Assembly: GCA_008508345.1 (NCBI GenBank)
Contig: QNGE01000106.1
Location: 203,079 to 267,078 of the forward strand
Reading direction: 5' to 3'
DNA: 64,000 nucleotides
Origin: Paragonimus westermani
Lineage: Eukaryota > Platyhelminthes > Trematoda > Plagiorchiida > Troglotrematidae
The translations under genes were made by a program, and so were the position numbers. This document shows positions 24,201 to 33,390 of the stretch, piece after piece. The notes below the pieces were generated by a model. That model made no database searches and was not told the DNA's origin. It worked only from the letters and a program-made list of their open reading frames with translations. Numbering within the stretch: the first letter of the stretch is position 1; each line of letters starts with the position of its first letter.

Positions 24201-27200
24201 TTTCTTCATTTGAACCTTACTTTGTAGATGCAAGCTGTAAGTATCAGCACGCGATCCGATTCATTCTGTTTGTGTTTCATCCGTTCTCGTCGCAGTACAT
24301 GATCGTGCTTGGTGATTGTGACATCAGAAATCGTGTGTGATGTGGTTCTCAATCCGTCCACACCAAATATACACTCACTTGCTTGTTCGTCCGTGCGCAT
24401 GCACATTTGCTCTGTTCTGGCTGAACACGTGTTCATCGTGTCGTGTGGACACAACTGGTCGATCGGTTTGTTCTTCGTCGTTGCTTTTTGTCATCCCAGT
24501 TTGAACTGTTTATTTGCTTATGACAACGTCTCACTTGTACGCACACTGGGTGGTCGTATCCGTTCGTGTTGCTCTCGCACCTGTTATTTGAAGGCCACGT
24601 GTGTGGATCTGCGGTTGGTTTCTAAATTGATACGTGTGTATATATATGTGGATGGACGCTTGTATCCGCTACTCGCACTCAAGTTCAATCTTCTGTCGCT
24701 TGCACTGTCCCTTCGTGTTACTGAGCATGCGATCTGTAAGACTGATCTTGGTGGTGGTGCACCCGTGTTATTTCTTTGTGGTGCATCTGTCGCAACTGTG
24801 TTCTTGCTCATTTTTGTTTGTAAAACATGTGTACGTTCTTGACTTAAACCAATTTTTAGTTTTGTCTACGGATCATTTTCATTTTGAATCTCTCCTTTGC
24901 TCGTACCAATAAACTGCTCTGCCTAATGTAAACGACTACACATGCTCCATATAAATCAGCCGAAGTTCAACTGTTTACCTCTGGTGTGGTGCTACTCCGT
25001 TCTGGAGTGTGGAACATATAGCCGTACATCCGTATATAGAATAAAATTATTTAGCATCGTGCAGAATGTTTATCAGTCATACCTACCCTGGTTAACGGGA
25101 TTTGTGCGCTCCAAATAGAGCAACAACCTTAGGACGTCGTCGTACGATCTATTTCGTTTGTCTTTATGTTGTGATCGGCTGTATACTTCTGTTGTGGTTG
25201 TTAATTCTACAAGTGGTATGGATGTTTTCTGTGTTATATCGTACTCATGCAAGCGTCCCGGAGATTCCGATGAAAACGATCTATGAACCAAATTCAATCC
25301 ATCCTTTGGAATTAAAGCTTGTGACAATCTCTCCGTGAGTGATTGCACTATGGGTACTTGGGAACTGTCTAATAACCTTTCACCTATAGTTAGGCATTGG
25401 ACATGCCTTACACTCTCGGCTTCCTCCCGTAATTCCATTGAGTGGTTGCGCAGAACTGCAGTACGCGCTTGTGACCAGAGAATGTCATCTTGCTGTGCAT
25501 TTCATATCTAACGCTTCTGAATGAATTGGTGAATCGTCCACCCTGTAAAGTTATGAGATCCAGACAATTGCAATATACTGTAGGGAAGTGAGACAAGTCG
25601 AATCTTCACCTGCATTCGGCCATTCAATTGACACAGATGAAACTGAACTGTTCATACTACGTTTACCTATTCAAACGCAGTTTACAGCATCCGGGCAAGT
25701 TTTGCATCCTACTTTTGGACTTCCAATTGAGTGTTCATTGACAATCATCCTGCTCCTCAATGAGAAATGGCATCTTTTCATCGTATCTTGCCTGGCCTTA
25801 GGGTACACCGCCACTATATGCTCACAATCGCCAAATACTGGAGAGTCTCTTGTATTGTTACTTGAAATTAGCTCAGTTTTTAGCTTGATCACGTGCTCCC
25901 GGCTGTCATCTGGCACCATGCTGATTGTCTGAATAGTTGAATCCGGGCCAGTCGATGTATGGAACTATGGACCCTGGGAGAAAACACGCAGTAGACTTAC
26001 TGTGATACGTCGTCAGCTTCATTGATTTCTTTGTATGCAGAGAGCAGTTTGACCGGTATTAATTGCGACAGCTGTGAACAGCTGTGTGAGTTCATTTTTC
26101 AGATTGATGTTGTCATCTTAGCCTACTTTTCAGAAACATTCAGAAACGTTTTAGTTATCTTGCTTAACCACACTGAAGAGAACCATAGCTCCGACTTCAA
26201 TTTCTTCAACAAGATGTTCTTTGTATCATCAGAACATGACCTGTTGCTTGAGGAGGTTGCCATGCTTCTGTTTTTTGGGTGCTGCTTATTATTCGTGGCT
26301 ATGACTCGTAGTTAGCCGCTGTTCACTATCGTGCATTGATGTTGCCCTGGTATTTCGGGCGCACTTTACTATTTTCGTGTGATTTTAATTATCGCGACGG
26401 GCTAATCCAGATACAACTGGCGCTGCCCATGACATGACAGTGTTATATCCAGCCGGTTGTCGGGTATACAGACTTGAATTTTTCAAACCCGTGACTTATG
26501 GTGTAAGTCTGGTATCTTATTCAGTTAGTTGGGTTACGCAAAACTAGAGGTAATATTGGTGGCAATTCGATTTTGCAGCGGGAACAATCTGACTTATCTC
26601 AGACCCTTTTGAGAGTGGATTTTCCAGAGGACCTTTGTTTTTCATTGGTTCGTTCTAGCCCGTGCAATAGGTTTTTCATAAACAGTGTTTTTCGTTCTTG
26701 GTCCGTTGACGTTTGCCCCGGTCTGAATTACATCCGCACTCATTACCCGCTCTCTTCGAATCGTGTAGTTCTGAAGTGGAGACAACAGAGATTTACCTCC
26801 ATCATGCACACATTTTGACGACACTAAGCTTACTTGTGCCCACCAGTATCACTGAGGTGTTTTACACTCAATTCAGCCTGAAATTACTGTGTTGCGGATT
26901 GGTGGTATTCGAACATCCGACAGCCATGAATCTGTGACCATCAGTTCAAATCTCGGTGGCTCGGTTATCGTCGAACTAGAAGTGAAATCTGGTTTTCCCA
27001 ATAACCATCTTAGACTTTTTTATTTTGTCTTCTCATCGCAGGTTATACTCACACTGCAAACACTTAACAGCATGTGATCTGACTAACACTGAACTAGGAC
27101 TTTATGAATTGGTTTACTGACTAATTCACATTTCTTTCTGGTTCATCTTGCAGATGAAAGTGGTGGATGCCTTCCGTATGGGCCTTGGTCCAAGAATCGA

Positions 27201-27294
27201 CCCAGAACAACGAAGAAGTATCAGTTCTTTGGTACTGCGACATACGCAAAACCAGGCGATCGAGTTTGCCGATGCAGACGCTCCTGAAGTATAA
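26..27294 (+). CDS. Plasma-membrane Ca2+-ATPase (PMCA), C-terminal 660 residues, 8 exons
   Basis: P-type IIB ATPase that uses ATP to export Ca2+ across the plasma membrane. Exons 26-273, 2746-2888, 4249-4625, 9082-9402, 10714-10927, 15126-15442, 23800-24021 and 27154-27294 total 1983 nt, i.e. 660 codons plus TAA, with no frame break. All seven introns are GT-AG and the phases (2,1,0,0,1,0,0) agree on both sides. Family motifs follow in order (numbered in this fragment): QVGNKTEC (11-18) and KGAS (74-77) of the nucleotide-binding domain, [11 protein letters not shown] and MVTGDN (190-195), the hinge [11 protein letters not shown] (280-290), membrane helices M5 to M10, and a calmodulin-binding-like segment near the end. 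The phosphorylation motif DKTG and helices M1-M4 would lie upstream of the window. The internal introns hold retrotransposon remnants. The gene ends between the arms of a giant inverted repeat. Family assignment is near certain; I do not assign a paralogue number. Confidence 0.95.
1230..1568 (-). other. Minus-strand open frame with CUB-domain-like end (candidate exon)
   Basis: 112 codons antisense to the first visible PMCA intron. Near its C-terminus, [12 protein letters not shown] followed by [10 protein letters not shown] has the spacing of the last two strands of CUB domains (a serine/hydrophobic strand, then G-F-A-hydrophobic). CUB domains occur in secreted and surface proteins. The frame begins just after a stop, has no signal peptide, and I find no clear companion exon; minus-strand frames at 3021-3278 and 3446-3664 are possible but unproven partners. 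It could be a nested gene, a dead copy, or chance. Confidence 0.2.
2284..2468. repeat. 185-bp foldback (two 87-bp inverted arms, 11-nt loop)
   Basis: Arms 2284-2370 and 2382-2468 are reverse complements with one mismatch that I can see (ACCGAGC in the left arm; the right arm corresponds to GCCGAGC). The loop is AACTTATACGC. The arm contains GCATTTAGGTTGCAAACGTT. A diverged relative lies at 43463-43700. The structure resembles a foldback or MITE-like non-autonomous element, or a cruciform-forming repeat. I found no convincing target-site duplication. Confidence 0.9.
2746..2888 (+). CDS. PMCA exon B: late nucleotide-binding domain
   Basis: Starts after the acceptor CTCAG, and its first base completes the Cys codon begun in exon A. 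It encodes [13 protein letters not shown], then [18 protein letters not shown], which is the family's conserved EPMA..GLRTI.IAY block. It ends before the strong donor GTATGT at 2889 in phase 1. The single leftover G joins CT of the next exon to give Ala. Length 143 nt. Nothing odd is seen in the frame. Confidence 0.95.
2889..4248 (+). other. PMCA intron B-C
   Basis: GTATGT to ACATTAG, 1360 bp. It carries two minus-strand frames of 72-85 codons and one + frame of 97 codons. None has a recognisable domain. Confidence 0.7.
4249..4625 (+). CDS. PMCA exon C: N/P-domain boundary
   Basis: Acceptor ACATTAG, then [20 protein letters not shown] followed by the invariant [48 protein letters not shown] and [15 protein letters not shown] belongs to the phosphorylation domain, which contacts the Mg-ATP site. 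The exon ends in phase 0 before GTCAGT at 4626. Length 377 nt. The loop before PNWDDE is charged and poorly conserved, as is usual for this part of the pump. Confidence 0.96.
4743..4775 (+). other. Possible 33-nt in-frame cassette exon of PMCA
   Basis: A short segment has a good acceptor (a pyrimidine-rich stretch ending TCTTTAG at 4742) and an acceptable donor (AAA then GTAAAG at 4776). It is exactly 33 nt, in the phase required between exons C and D, and would add [11 protein letters not shown] between SSPQ and DKYTLV. Against it: this point lies inside a highly conserved P-domain strand where animal PMCAs have no insertion. Without transcript data it is equally well read as intronic noise. 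Confidence 0.2.
6224..6253. repeat. Palindromic (TA)n tract
   Basis: Two (TA)6-7 runs joined by a central TG/TA step form a near-perfect palindrome. It is a simple microsatellite inside a PMCA intron. Confidence 0.9.
9082..9402 (+). CDS. PMCA exon D: hinge and membrane helix M5
   Basis: The acceptor TTTAAACAG follows a run of T. The exon encodes [12 protein letters not shown], then the P-type hallmark [55 protein letters not shown] and the hydrophobic helix beginning [19 protein letters not shown] (M5). The two Asp of TGDGTNDG bind the phosphorylation-site Mg2+ in this family. It ends in phase 0 before GTGAGG at 9403. 107 codons, no irregularity; this is the most conserved exon of the window. 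Confidence 0.98.
9403..10713 (+). other. PMCA intron D-E
   Basis: GTGAGG to CTACACAG, 1311 bp. Nothing recognised; only short open frames on both strands. Confidence 0.7.
10714..10927 (+). CDS. PMCA exon E: helices M6 and M7
   Basis: Acceptor CTACACAG, then [20 protein letters not shown]. The Asn and Asp of WVNLIMD in M6 are Ca2+-coordinating positions in type IIB pumps. [20 protein letters not shown] and [20 protein letters not shown] follow, then the M7 hydrophobic run VIFFLLFA. It ends in phase 1 before GTATGT at 10928, and the codon is completed by CT of exon F (Ala). 214 nt. Confidence 0.96.
12505..12560. repeat. Perfect 24-bp inverted repeat with 8-nt loop
   Basis: The arm starting TGTGCTAACAAATTTTGACA (12505-12528) is mirrored exactly at 12537-12560, with the loop GTGAGGAG. 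As RNA it would form an uninterrupted 24-bp stem. It is too short for a typical foldback transposon and has no obvious flanking duplication. Confidence 0.92.
13907..14290 (-). mobile_element. Penelope-like element remnant: GIY-YIG endonuclease
   Basis: Read on the minus strand, the segment starts with [16 protein letters not shown], an in-frame stop, then [15 protein letters not shown]. This is the V-Y...C-C...SYIG-T...L..R..EHLPK pattern of the GIY-YIG nuclease of Penelope-like retroelements. After a frame change it continues with [29 protein letters not shown] and the family-type end [19 protein letters not shown]. Stops and a frameshift show that it is dead. The RT part is not seen upstream. 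The element sits antisense inside PMCA intron E-F. Confidence 0.75.
15126..15442 (+). CDS. PMCA exon F: helices M8-M10
   Basis: Acceptor CCGTCTAG. After a variable luminal loop ([12 protein letters not shown] and onward) come M8 ([20 protein letters not shown], with the family's [10 protein letters not shown]), M9 ([20 protein letters not shown]), and M10 ([19 protein letters not shown]). It ends in phase 0 before GTATGC at 15443. The M7-M8 loop carries an NMT glycosylation-type sequon, which may or may not be used. Confidence 0.96.
17850..18785 (+). mobile_element. Probable 5' portion of the non-LTR element
   Basis: GC-richer than the surrounding intron and directly continuous with the endonuclease remnant that follows. 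No clear open frame. The stretch near 18321 (GGTCCTCCAGGTTGAGGGTT) has a close partial match at about 48053 (GGTCCTCCAGGTTGACGGTT), which suggests a dispersed repeat. The 5' boundary is a guess from composition. Confidence 0.35.
18786..21540 (+). mobile_element. Non-LTR retrotransposon remnant (APE endonuclease + reverse transcriptase), + copy
   Basis: Endonuclease part: [11 protein letters not shown] near 18786, then [10 protein letters not shown] (the E-T-R-I-Q-D site of APE-type nucleases), LCAVRFAG near 19080, and [12 protein letters not shown] near 19255. RT part: [20 protein letters not shown] (about 20780-20840) running into CAFDSV. The FLD...AFDSV block is the first catalytic-aspartate motif of LINE RTs. 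C-terminal part: [20 protein letters not shown] (about 21150-21210), [14 protein letters not shown] and DHRCL. Several stops and frame changes show that it is inactive. The order EN-RT fits the RTE/CR1-like elements common in flukes. The part from 18868 onward is duplicated in inverted orientation at 29719-32389. Confidence 0.82.
18868..23336. repeat. Left arm of a 4.47-kb inverted repeat
   Basis: The reverse complement of 27923-32389. Position x in the left arm pairs with about 51259-x in the right arm (51257-x outside a 2-bp indel near 19245). By eye I found only three substitutions (near 18948, 19283 and 20420) and that indel. The arm includes most of a dead non-LTR element and about 1.8 kb of sequence with no recognised content (21541-23336). 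Its inner end abuts the N at 23337. Confidence 0.93.
23337..23337. other. Single ambiguous base (N) at the inner edge of the left arm
   Basis: The only N in the window. The last base that matches the right arm is 23336, so the N marks exactly the junction between repeat and spacer, 462 bp before PMCA exon G. Confidence 0.95.
23800..24021 (+). CDS. PMCA exon G: cytosolic linker and start of calmodulin-binding segment
   Basis: Acceptor CAACCCAATAG, then [13 protein letters not shown], aligned with the VIATIPT start of the PMCA tail after M10. A very acidic linker follows ([18 protein letters not shown]), then [16 protein letters not shown], the first half of the calmodulin-binding domain (vertebrate ILWFRGLNRIQTQ). 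It ends in phase 0 before the consensus donor GTGAGT at 24022. Compared with vertebrate PMCAs, the basic pair just before ILW is replaced by Gly-Gly. It lies 463 bp inside the inner edge of the left inverted-repeat arm. Confidence 0.95.
24022..24186 (+). other. Open readthrough extension of PMCA exon G (possible retained-intron isoform)
   Basis: If the donor at 24022 is not used, the exon G frame stays open for 54 more codons, ending at TAA 24184-24186. The extension is Ser/Pro-rich (it includes [16 protein letters not shown]) and GC-richer than the rest of the intron. Such a product would lose the second half of the calmodulin-binding segment. Mammalian PMCA genes are alternatively spliced at exactly this point (site C), so an isoform is plausible, but an open frame of this length can also arise by chance. 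Confidence 0.25.
24228..24236 (+). other. Candidate 9-nt microexon in PMCA calmodulin-binding domain
   Basis: ATGCAAGCT is framed by a good acceptor (CTTACTTTGTAG) and a near-perfect donor (GTAAGTAT). It is phase 0 on both sides, so its inclusion would add Met-Gln-Ala between RIQTQ and MKVVDAF without disturbing the frame. The position coincides with the mammalian splice site C. Evidence is splice signals only. Confidence 0.3.
24237..27153 (+). other. Remainder of last PMCA intron, no gene recognised
   Basis: This 2.9-kb stretch lies between the possible microexon and the last exon. It contains a 177-codon open frame on + (24309-24842) and some shorter ones on both strands. None shows a recognisable domain. 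It is not part of the inverted-repeat arms and has no match to them that I can see. Confidence 0.6.
27154..27294 (+). CDS. PMCA last exon: second half of calmodulin-binding segment and short tail
   Basis: The acceptor TCATCTTGCAG is strong. The exon encodes [12 protein letters not shown] (vertebrate IRVVKAFRSSLYEG), then about 34 residues ending ADADAPEV and TAA at 27292-27294. Vertebrate tails run on for up to about 100 residues and the b-forms end in the PDZ ligand ETSL; here the tail is short and ends APEV. VVKAF is replaced by VVDAF, which lowers the basic charge of the calmodulin segment. Phase 0 fits exon G directly. Other terminal exons may exist downstream, because this splice site is a hot spot for alternatives in animals. 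Confidence 0.93.
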   Translation: MKVVDAFRMGLGPRIDPEQRRSISSLVLRHTQNQAIEFADADAPEV

Positions 27295-27922
27295 TGTCTG
27301 CAAACGCGCCCTCATACAGACACAAACACAAATTCTAATTTAGAATCACTCCCATACCCCCCACTCTTCCCTGTTCCTCGCTCACAAGCCAATCTTCCGG
27401 ATGGTTAGCACTATGCATATATACTCATATATATACATATATATACCACTCTTTTGGATATTTGTATCCGCTTCCCCTCGTATCACCACCGTTGATTTTC
27501 TCACCGAATCGAATTCTGTTGGATTGAATTTCAGTCTCACTTAGTCCCGTCTCTCCCCTTGTTATTTGTAATAATTTACTCTGGTTTCTTGTTCGGCGAC
27601 TTGTAACTGGACCAAAATTCAGCACCACATTCACAAACACATATTTCTCTGCTACCTTTTATTGTCTAACCCTACTTCACCTTTTTTTTAATTTTTCAAC
27701 CACGTTCAATGCTGTTAGGTTAGCAGAATGTTGAAGATGTCTGTATACATAAACCTAGTTCTCAAGGGATAGCTGGCCTTACTTGATCAGCCTTTGCCCA
27801 ATGTTGTTTGCACACTCCCCTTAGTCTTTCGATCGTACCGTTTCTGTTCATCGTTCCTGCTCCTCTGTACGACAAACCCGAGTTGTCGCATCCATCGTTC
27901 GTTTGTGTCTTCAACACAATCT
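27295..27922 (+). other. Probable PMCA 3' untranslated region
   Basis: Non-coding sequence between the stop codon and the right inverted-repeat arm. It contains a TA-rich tract (27415-27447) and pyrimidine-rich runs. I see no clear AATAAA before the arm, so the cleavage site may lie inside the repeat. Confidence 0.4.
27415..27447. repeat. TA-rich microsatellite in PMCA 3' region
   Basis: CATATATA units interrupted by C, just downstream of the stop codon. Simple repeat. Confidence 0.85.
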
Positions 27923-30900
27923 ACCACGTTATGCTAGATTGCCAGTTGAACTTATTCTTGATGCAGTTTGTTTATAGTAAGTATTTTGATACAGTGACTA
28001 CCTGACTGGCAAATCATTATCGCACGTTGGAACATTGGCCCGATTTGCACTCAGTTTCAGACTCGATCATACAGTTTCCTACCGATCGTAGATCAACCTC
28101 ACCCCACTTATCCTATACATAATTATATATGTATGCCCTGTTGGTAACCTTCGTTTCCCAGTGTAACTGTTGACTCCTTCCTCCTGCCTAGTTCTCAATA
28201 GTTTTGTGTACTCTTATCTTTTTTTCTATTTTTGGTTGATTTTGCCTTTTTCACACTCGTTCATTCAAGACCGTTTATTTTGTAGTAGGGCAAACCAGCT
28301 AGAGATGTGCATTCTGTTCTGCGTCTTCTCATGCACGTACATTTACCTGTCTGCCATGATCGCCTTCGACTTGACAGAACGCTGCTGCTGATGGCTTTAG
28401 ACCACTGTTGTACATTTTCCTCGCCGGTGTTACCGATTGGCATCTGCATCATTTTGTGCAGATCCGCGTGTGTGTGCATGTGCACCCAAATCCTCGAATC
28501 GCAATTGTTCGCTTGTTGCCTCGAAGTTTGTCTTTGGATGGATCGTGTAGTTGGTATCTAGGATTGTGTTGGAGCTCGATTTTAGTAATCCCGTTCGTGC
28601 TCTCAAGAACCACCTGCTTATTGCTTTGAATTACAACTTGAAAGTTATTCACTTTTCCATTTGTTTTATTGCAGACATTTTCGGTTCTCTGCTGAAGCGT
28701 TTACTAGTTTGGATTCCTTAGGGCACTATTTAGCCGAACGTTTGTAAGGACACTTTCTTGCCGTTCGGACTGAGCAGATCTTGTTTGTATGTATTAAGGG
28801 AATCGCTAACGAGCCAGATAAGGGTAAAGTTAGCCACGGCTTGTGGCTGATCGCTGTTCACGGTTATTTGTTACTTAGATATCTGTTTGACAGACACATT
28901 GACAGCTGAGTTGGTGTTTAAACAATGCGAGGAAAATCACGAGCTACCGTTCTGCAAGCTGTTAAAATGTCCTATCTGAACATTCGGAAGTTATACCGGC
29001 CAACATGGATGGCACAAAGATGTTTGCACTATTCTATTACCCTCTTTAACTTACTGAATGGTTTGAAATTGTGAACGACTAGCTTATCATTTATTGGGTT
29101 TAACCAGTCTTTGTGAACACAGAAAAGAGTAATCTGGTCACGTTGTCCGCTTGTGACATTCGATTATGGTTCTTGTCATATGCGGCTCTTGCTGGTCAGT
29201 TCAGAATCGATTGATTGACGGGCAAGTGCGTTGGGACACAGCTGAATCGATTCAAATCAGGAATAAATGTGAATAAAAAAACAGTGATTATCGTCCTTAG
29301 CAAGGTTATAGGGAAACGAGTTTCTTCTTGTTAGCGTTTGCGTTGCATTTTTATGCGGGCGCATGACTCAATGTTGCAACAGTTACACATGATCACCATC
29401 ATAGACACTAATATATGGGTGGCCACATAACCATGAAGAAGAAAGTCAAACGCTGCACAGTAACAGAAAAAAGAACAGAAGAAGAGGGAAACGGATCCAA
29501 CTGCTACAAAATAGTTACGTTAACATTCAATCAACTTTCACACCACTGGGCCAGATTAGCCGCCGTTTCACTTAATGTCTGCAGCCAATGACTCTGCAAA
29601 TCGTGAGGGTCTCAGCTCCGTAGACAACCACGGTCAACATTGACCAGTCTCTCGACAAACGACTGAATTTCCCTGCGCCAGCTCATCATCTGTCAACCCA
29701 CAACACCTAACGCAAATCGTCACAGCATCAAAGAACAACGTTGGGCGCGGAGAGCAAATACCTGACATCCTTAATACTTGGTCTCACCGTCCAAGTCTGT
29801 GCAGATGCTGGGATTGAACAAAGCAACCTGATTGACAATCTGCCAAATACCCACCTTCTAAACTCGTGGTTTCTCACTCGGTGGTGTCACCTGATGCGAT
29901 CGATCGAACACAGACATCGGTGGTCAAATACCTGACGACTTCCACTCTCAATGGTCATGCTTCGCAGTCGTGACGTAATACAGCCAACACCCTGTCGCTC
30001 TATGTACGCGACGCTTATGGATCAGAGCGATGCCAGTCTGTCGCCGCAGATGTCCTGGATTGGCGAATAACGCCCTAGTCTTAGAGATACGCGCTTCCGT
30101 TTCACTCCCTACACCAACACCACTGACGCCACTGATGCGTCTTCTCAACTACACCGATCGGTCAACAACTTCCATAACTCCACTACCCAACACCAAATCT
30201 ACGTAATCTCAACAGTCTTGCACAAACACTGCACTTTGAACCTCCACAGCGCTTTCCGAAGTGCACAGCGCAATGCGGAACAGTATCCAGCACCGTAAAT
30301 CCTAATCTGAGCCGAAGTATGAGAATAGAAGCGCCGAAGGTATGGACGCAAGCTTGGTTGGCACACCTCTGCGTTTCGGTGACTCCGAAACTTCCAACCG
30401 AGTCGAACGCACACTTATAGTCGAGAAATACGACGAGTGTTGGTCGGTGGTATGCATGATCCTGTTCCACAATTCGACGAAAAGTAGGAATTTGATGAAC
30501 ACATCACATAAGCGGAAACCCCGCCTGTTCTTCCCTAATGTCTGCAGTGAGTCGATGACGTGTAGTGGATGCGAGGACCATAGTGATCACTGTGGCCAAC
30601 CCAGTTCGCTCGGCGACTGATGGAAGAGCCGTGGACAGTTTTCTCGCGTATGGGAATTACTATCGTGTGATGTCAGTGTGGCGGACGTGTTCTCTCAGTT
30701 GCAAATGGTCGATGTACGCTTATCCTCGCCTGCCTCTTTGTGGCGACAGCCGTTAGTGGTCTGGTTAAATTTGACCAGTGGGTTCCTGGTTGGTTGTTTA
30801 TCAGACTGGTCATTCTCATGGTTAAGGTGACACATTCGCTTCGGTCACTTATTGGGTGGTGGAAATTCGAGGGTACACTCTCACGTCTCGTGTTCTGGTC

Positions 30901-32389
30901 ACGCACTGTTGGCGGGCTTAGAACAACCAGCACGGTCGTCCATACACACACACACTGAACCAACTGAGTCAAAGCCTCTATTAACGCCTCCTCACCTTTG
31001 GAAAGTGGCGGTGCGCGATCACATAAATCAGCAGCCTTAGTGCGTTCGAGATTTCAAACGCAATTGTGCACCTCAGTTTCGGTGGGTAGTCACAATTTAA
31101 CCGAACAGGATGCTACCTTACAAGTTTATGATGTTAACATAATTAAGGCAGGAGGCCGGCCAAATTCACCCTACTGGACTCTATTCAAGAGTGCGTCACC
31201 CGTCTCACTGATACCTTCACTGACAGACGGTCGCCTTGGACCATCAGCACGGATAGGCTTGGAGAATCTGCGGGCGTTCAATAAGGCAAAAGCGGTCTCC
31301 ATTACCCTAACTCACTGCATTCACAAAGCCTCATGATCGGCGATGAGGCTACGCTTCAGCTCCCCACCAGCATCTCCTCTAAACTTCTCACATGAACTGC
31401 CAGGGGGAACGTTCTGTATATCACTTAACAACTCCAGGGATTTAGCTGAAATCCAATGTCCATTCAACCCGTCCACCATCGCGCCGCATGCTACAATACC
31501 TGCTTCCTGAATGGCCTTTGAGATTTCTGTTCAGTAGCTATTAGGATGTTCGGAGTGAGAAGTGTTAAGTCTGCTTTCGAAGCCAGTTTGGTATTTACAT
31601 CTCATCGACCGCACCTCAGGCTATCAACAGCCGTTGTTGTCGGTGCGTTCAGTATCCGGCAAAAGTGAGAACAGTACGCGAACGTACCAACACATGATCT
31701 CACTCCAACTGTGTACTCCAATAAGAACGATTGTCCTGGATGCAGCCACGCCACCTACAACCAACATCGATTCGATCTACTTGAGACTAGGTCTGGTTAG
31801 GGAAAGGGATGCATCAAGTAATACAGTGACGCATACGATGTCCAAATCCAGAGCTGACCAAATATAGCTTATGCCCATTGCACAGTTGAAACAGCCGCCT
31901 GCCACCATCACACCGGTGTCACGCTATCCCAAACCTGTCACATAAACGAGACTCGACTCCACCAAGGGGATCGGCCTGAGCATTCGTATCTCCGGTCAGA
32001 ATGACTATCAAAACCATGTGTTGATCGGAGGTGAATTTGCCAGGTCCGAGTAAAAGACGACCTTCACACCGACCCCACTACAGTCAGCTGGAACATGAGG
32101 AGGTGCAATGAAAAGATTTCTGAAACGTTTGCCTCTAAAGCTGGACTTAGTAGGGCCTGCGAATCGGACGGCACAAAGTCTACTGTTAATAAGAATCCAG
32201 TGTACCAATGCGGCTGCGTCCGTCCTTCTGATGACTATACCTACTCCAGCCCGACCGGTAACGATGGCCGTGAAGTCACCCGGAGTGTATGACCAGTATC
32301 GGGTAGACAATGCGGGTGCTATTAATTCCACATGTTGACTGTTGTCCTGTATTCTAGTCTCCGGGGTACGGCAGACTTCGACATTCAAC
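27923..32389. repeat. Right arm of the 4.47-kb inverted repeat
   Basis: Mirror image of 18868-23336, starting 628 bp after the PMCA stop codon. Its inner part (27923-29718) has no recognised coding content and could include the end of the PMCA transcript. Its outer part is the minus-strand copy of the non-LTR element. The outer end at 32389 falls inside the element's endonuclease region. Confidence 0.93.
29719..32389 (-). mobile_element. Non-LTR retrotransposon remnant, minus copy, truncated in the endonuclease
   Basis: Same decayed endonuclease and RT segments as the + copy, in reverse order, sharing its stops and frame breaks. Examples are the [10 protein letters not shown] region at about 32325-32355 and the [11 protein letters not shown] region at about 30400-30440. 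The N-terminal endonuclease piece present in the left copy ([11 protein letters not shown]) is absent; beyond 32389 the sequence is unrelated. Shared inactivating changes mean that both copies descend from an already dead element. Confidence 0.82.
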
Positions 32390-33390
32390 CGGTATAACAC
32401 GATCGGTCGACTCTGTCGTTTTTGTCGTGGTATCGTTCAGTTTATCGTAGTAGGTCATCATGATGCGCAAATCTTCATACCAGATGAAGGACCAGCCTCG
32501 TTTTGATTGCCGCTGCGACGTGTATAGTATATCAATGTCTTCAGACGTGCAGTCGCCCGCCTTTCGATTTGTTTGCACGTTCTGTGTATCTCGGGTGAGA
32601 TGGCCGTGCGCATTTAAACAGGACAGATGTCTGGCAATGGCGAGGTCAACTCAGTTTTTGGAGAAGTATATATTTTGTTTTCTGTACATGTGTCCGGGAA
32701 ATGTGGCACATAGTCGTCTCCAACACCTAACGCTTTCGTCAATGACGTAGTTGATTAGAGAATATGAAGCAGACGAACGATCAGTCGATAGAGTGAAACG
32801 AGAAGAGTGGATTAGCCACTGTAGTGTGGAATCGTGTCCACGGCTGGTGCTCTCGTGACTCGCACAATCCGTGGTTGGAGACGTTACGGGGAGAAGTTAT
32901 CTAATCGAGCCGGTAGGTGCGAACGTTGACGTTAATTGGCTGAATTGTCCGCGAAATAAAGGTAGTGAATGAAACGGTTGTTTTCTCACTTGCAACTACA
33001 ACTTGGCTATTTGTTGACAGTGCGTGCTCTTTGGTACTGCATGTTTGATTTTGTAAGGAAGGGTTCCATTTATTACAGTTTACTACTAAAACTTATATTT
33101 ACAAGGTTATGTGTCCATATATGTTCCTACCATATTTCTCACTGACATCCCTGTTTTCAGTAGCCTAATTCCCGAATTCGAGTTATTCATACTTCGTTCA
33201 GCTTAGCTGTGAAATTTTTCATTTGAGGATAGTTCTGCGAATATTGTATTCTTGCTAACTCTGTAACGGTAAATGGAAGGAGGTTATATAGGAGCGTCCC
33301 ACGAAGTGGGTACGCTACGGCATGCATTAGTTAATCTGAACGTGATCCATTTTCGACTAGATTGTTTGATTCAGTCTAGTGTTTCATCAG
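32390..33390. other. No gene recognised
   Basis: Sequence beyond the right arm. A 96-codon + frame (32460-32750) has no recognisable domain. A minus frame crossing the arm boundary (32354-32578) looks like a chance fusion. Confidence 0.5.

Noticed and set aside
24309..24842. 177-codon + open frame inside the last PMCA intron
   Set aside because: Cys/Val/Leu-rich with no domain and flanked by no matching splice sites; it overlaps only intron and looks like a chance frame in GT-rich sequence.
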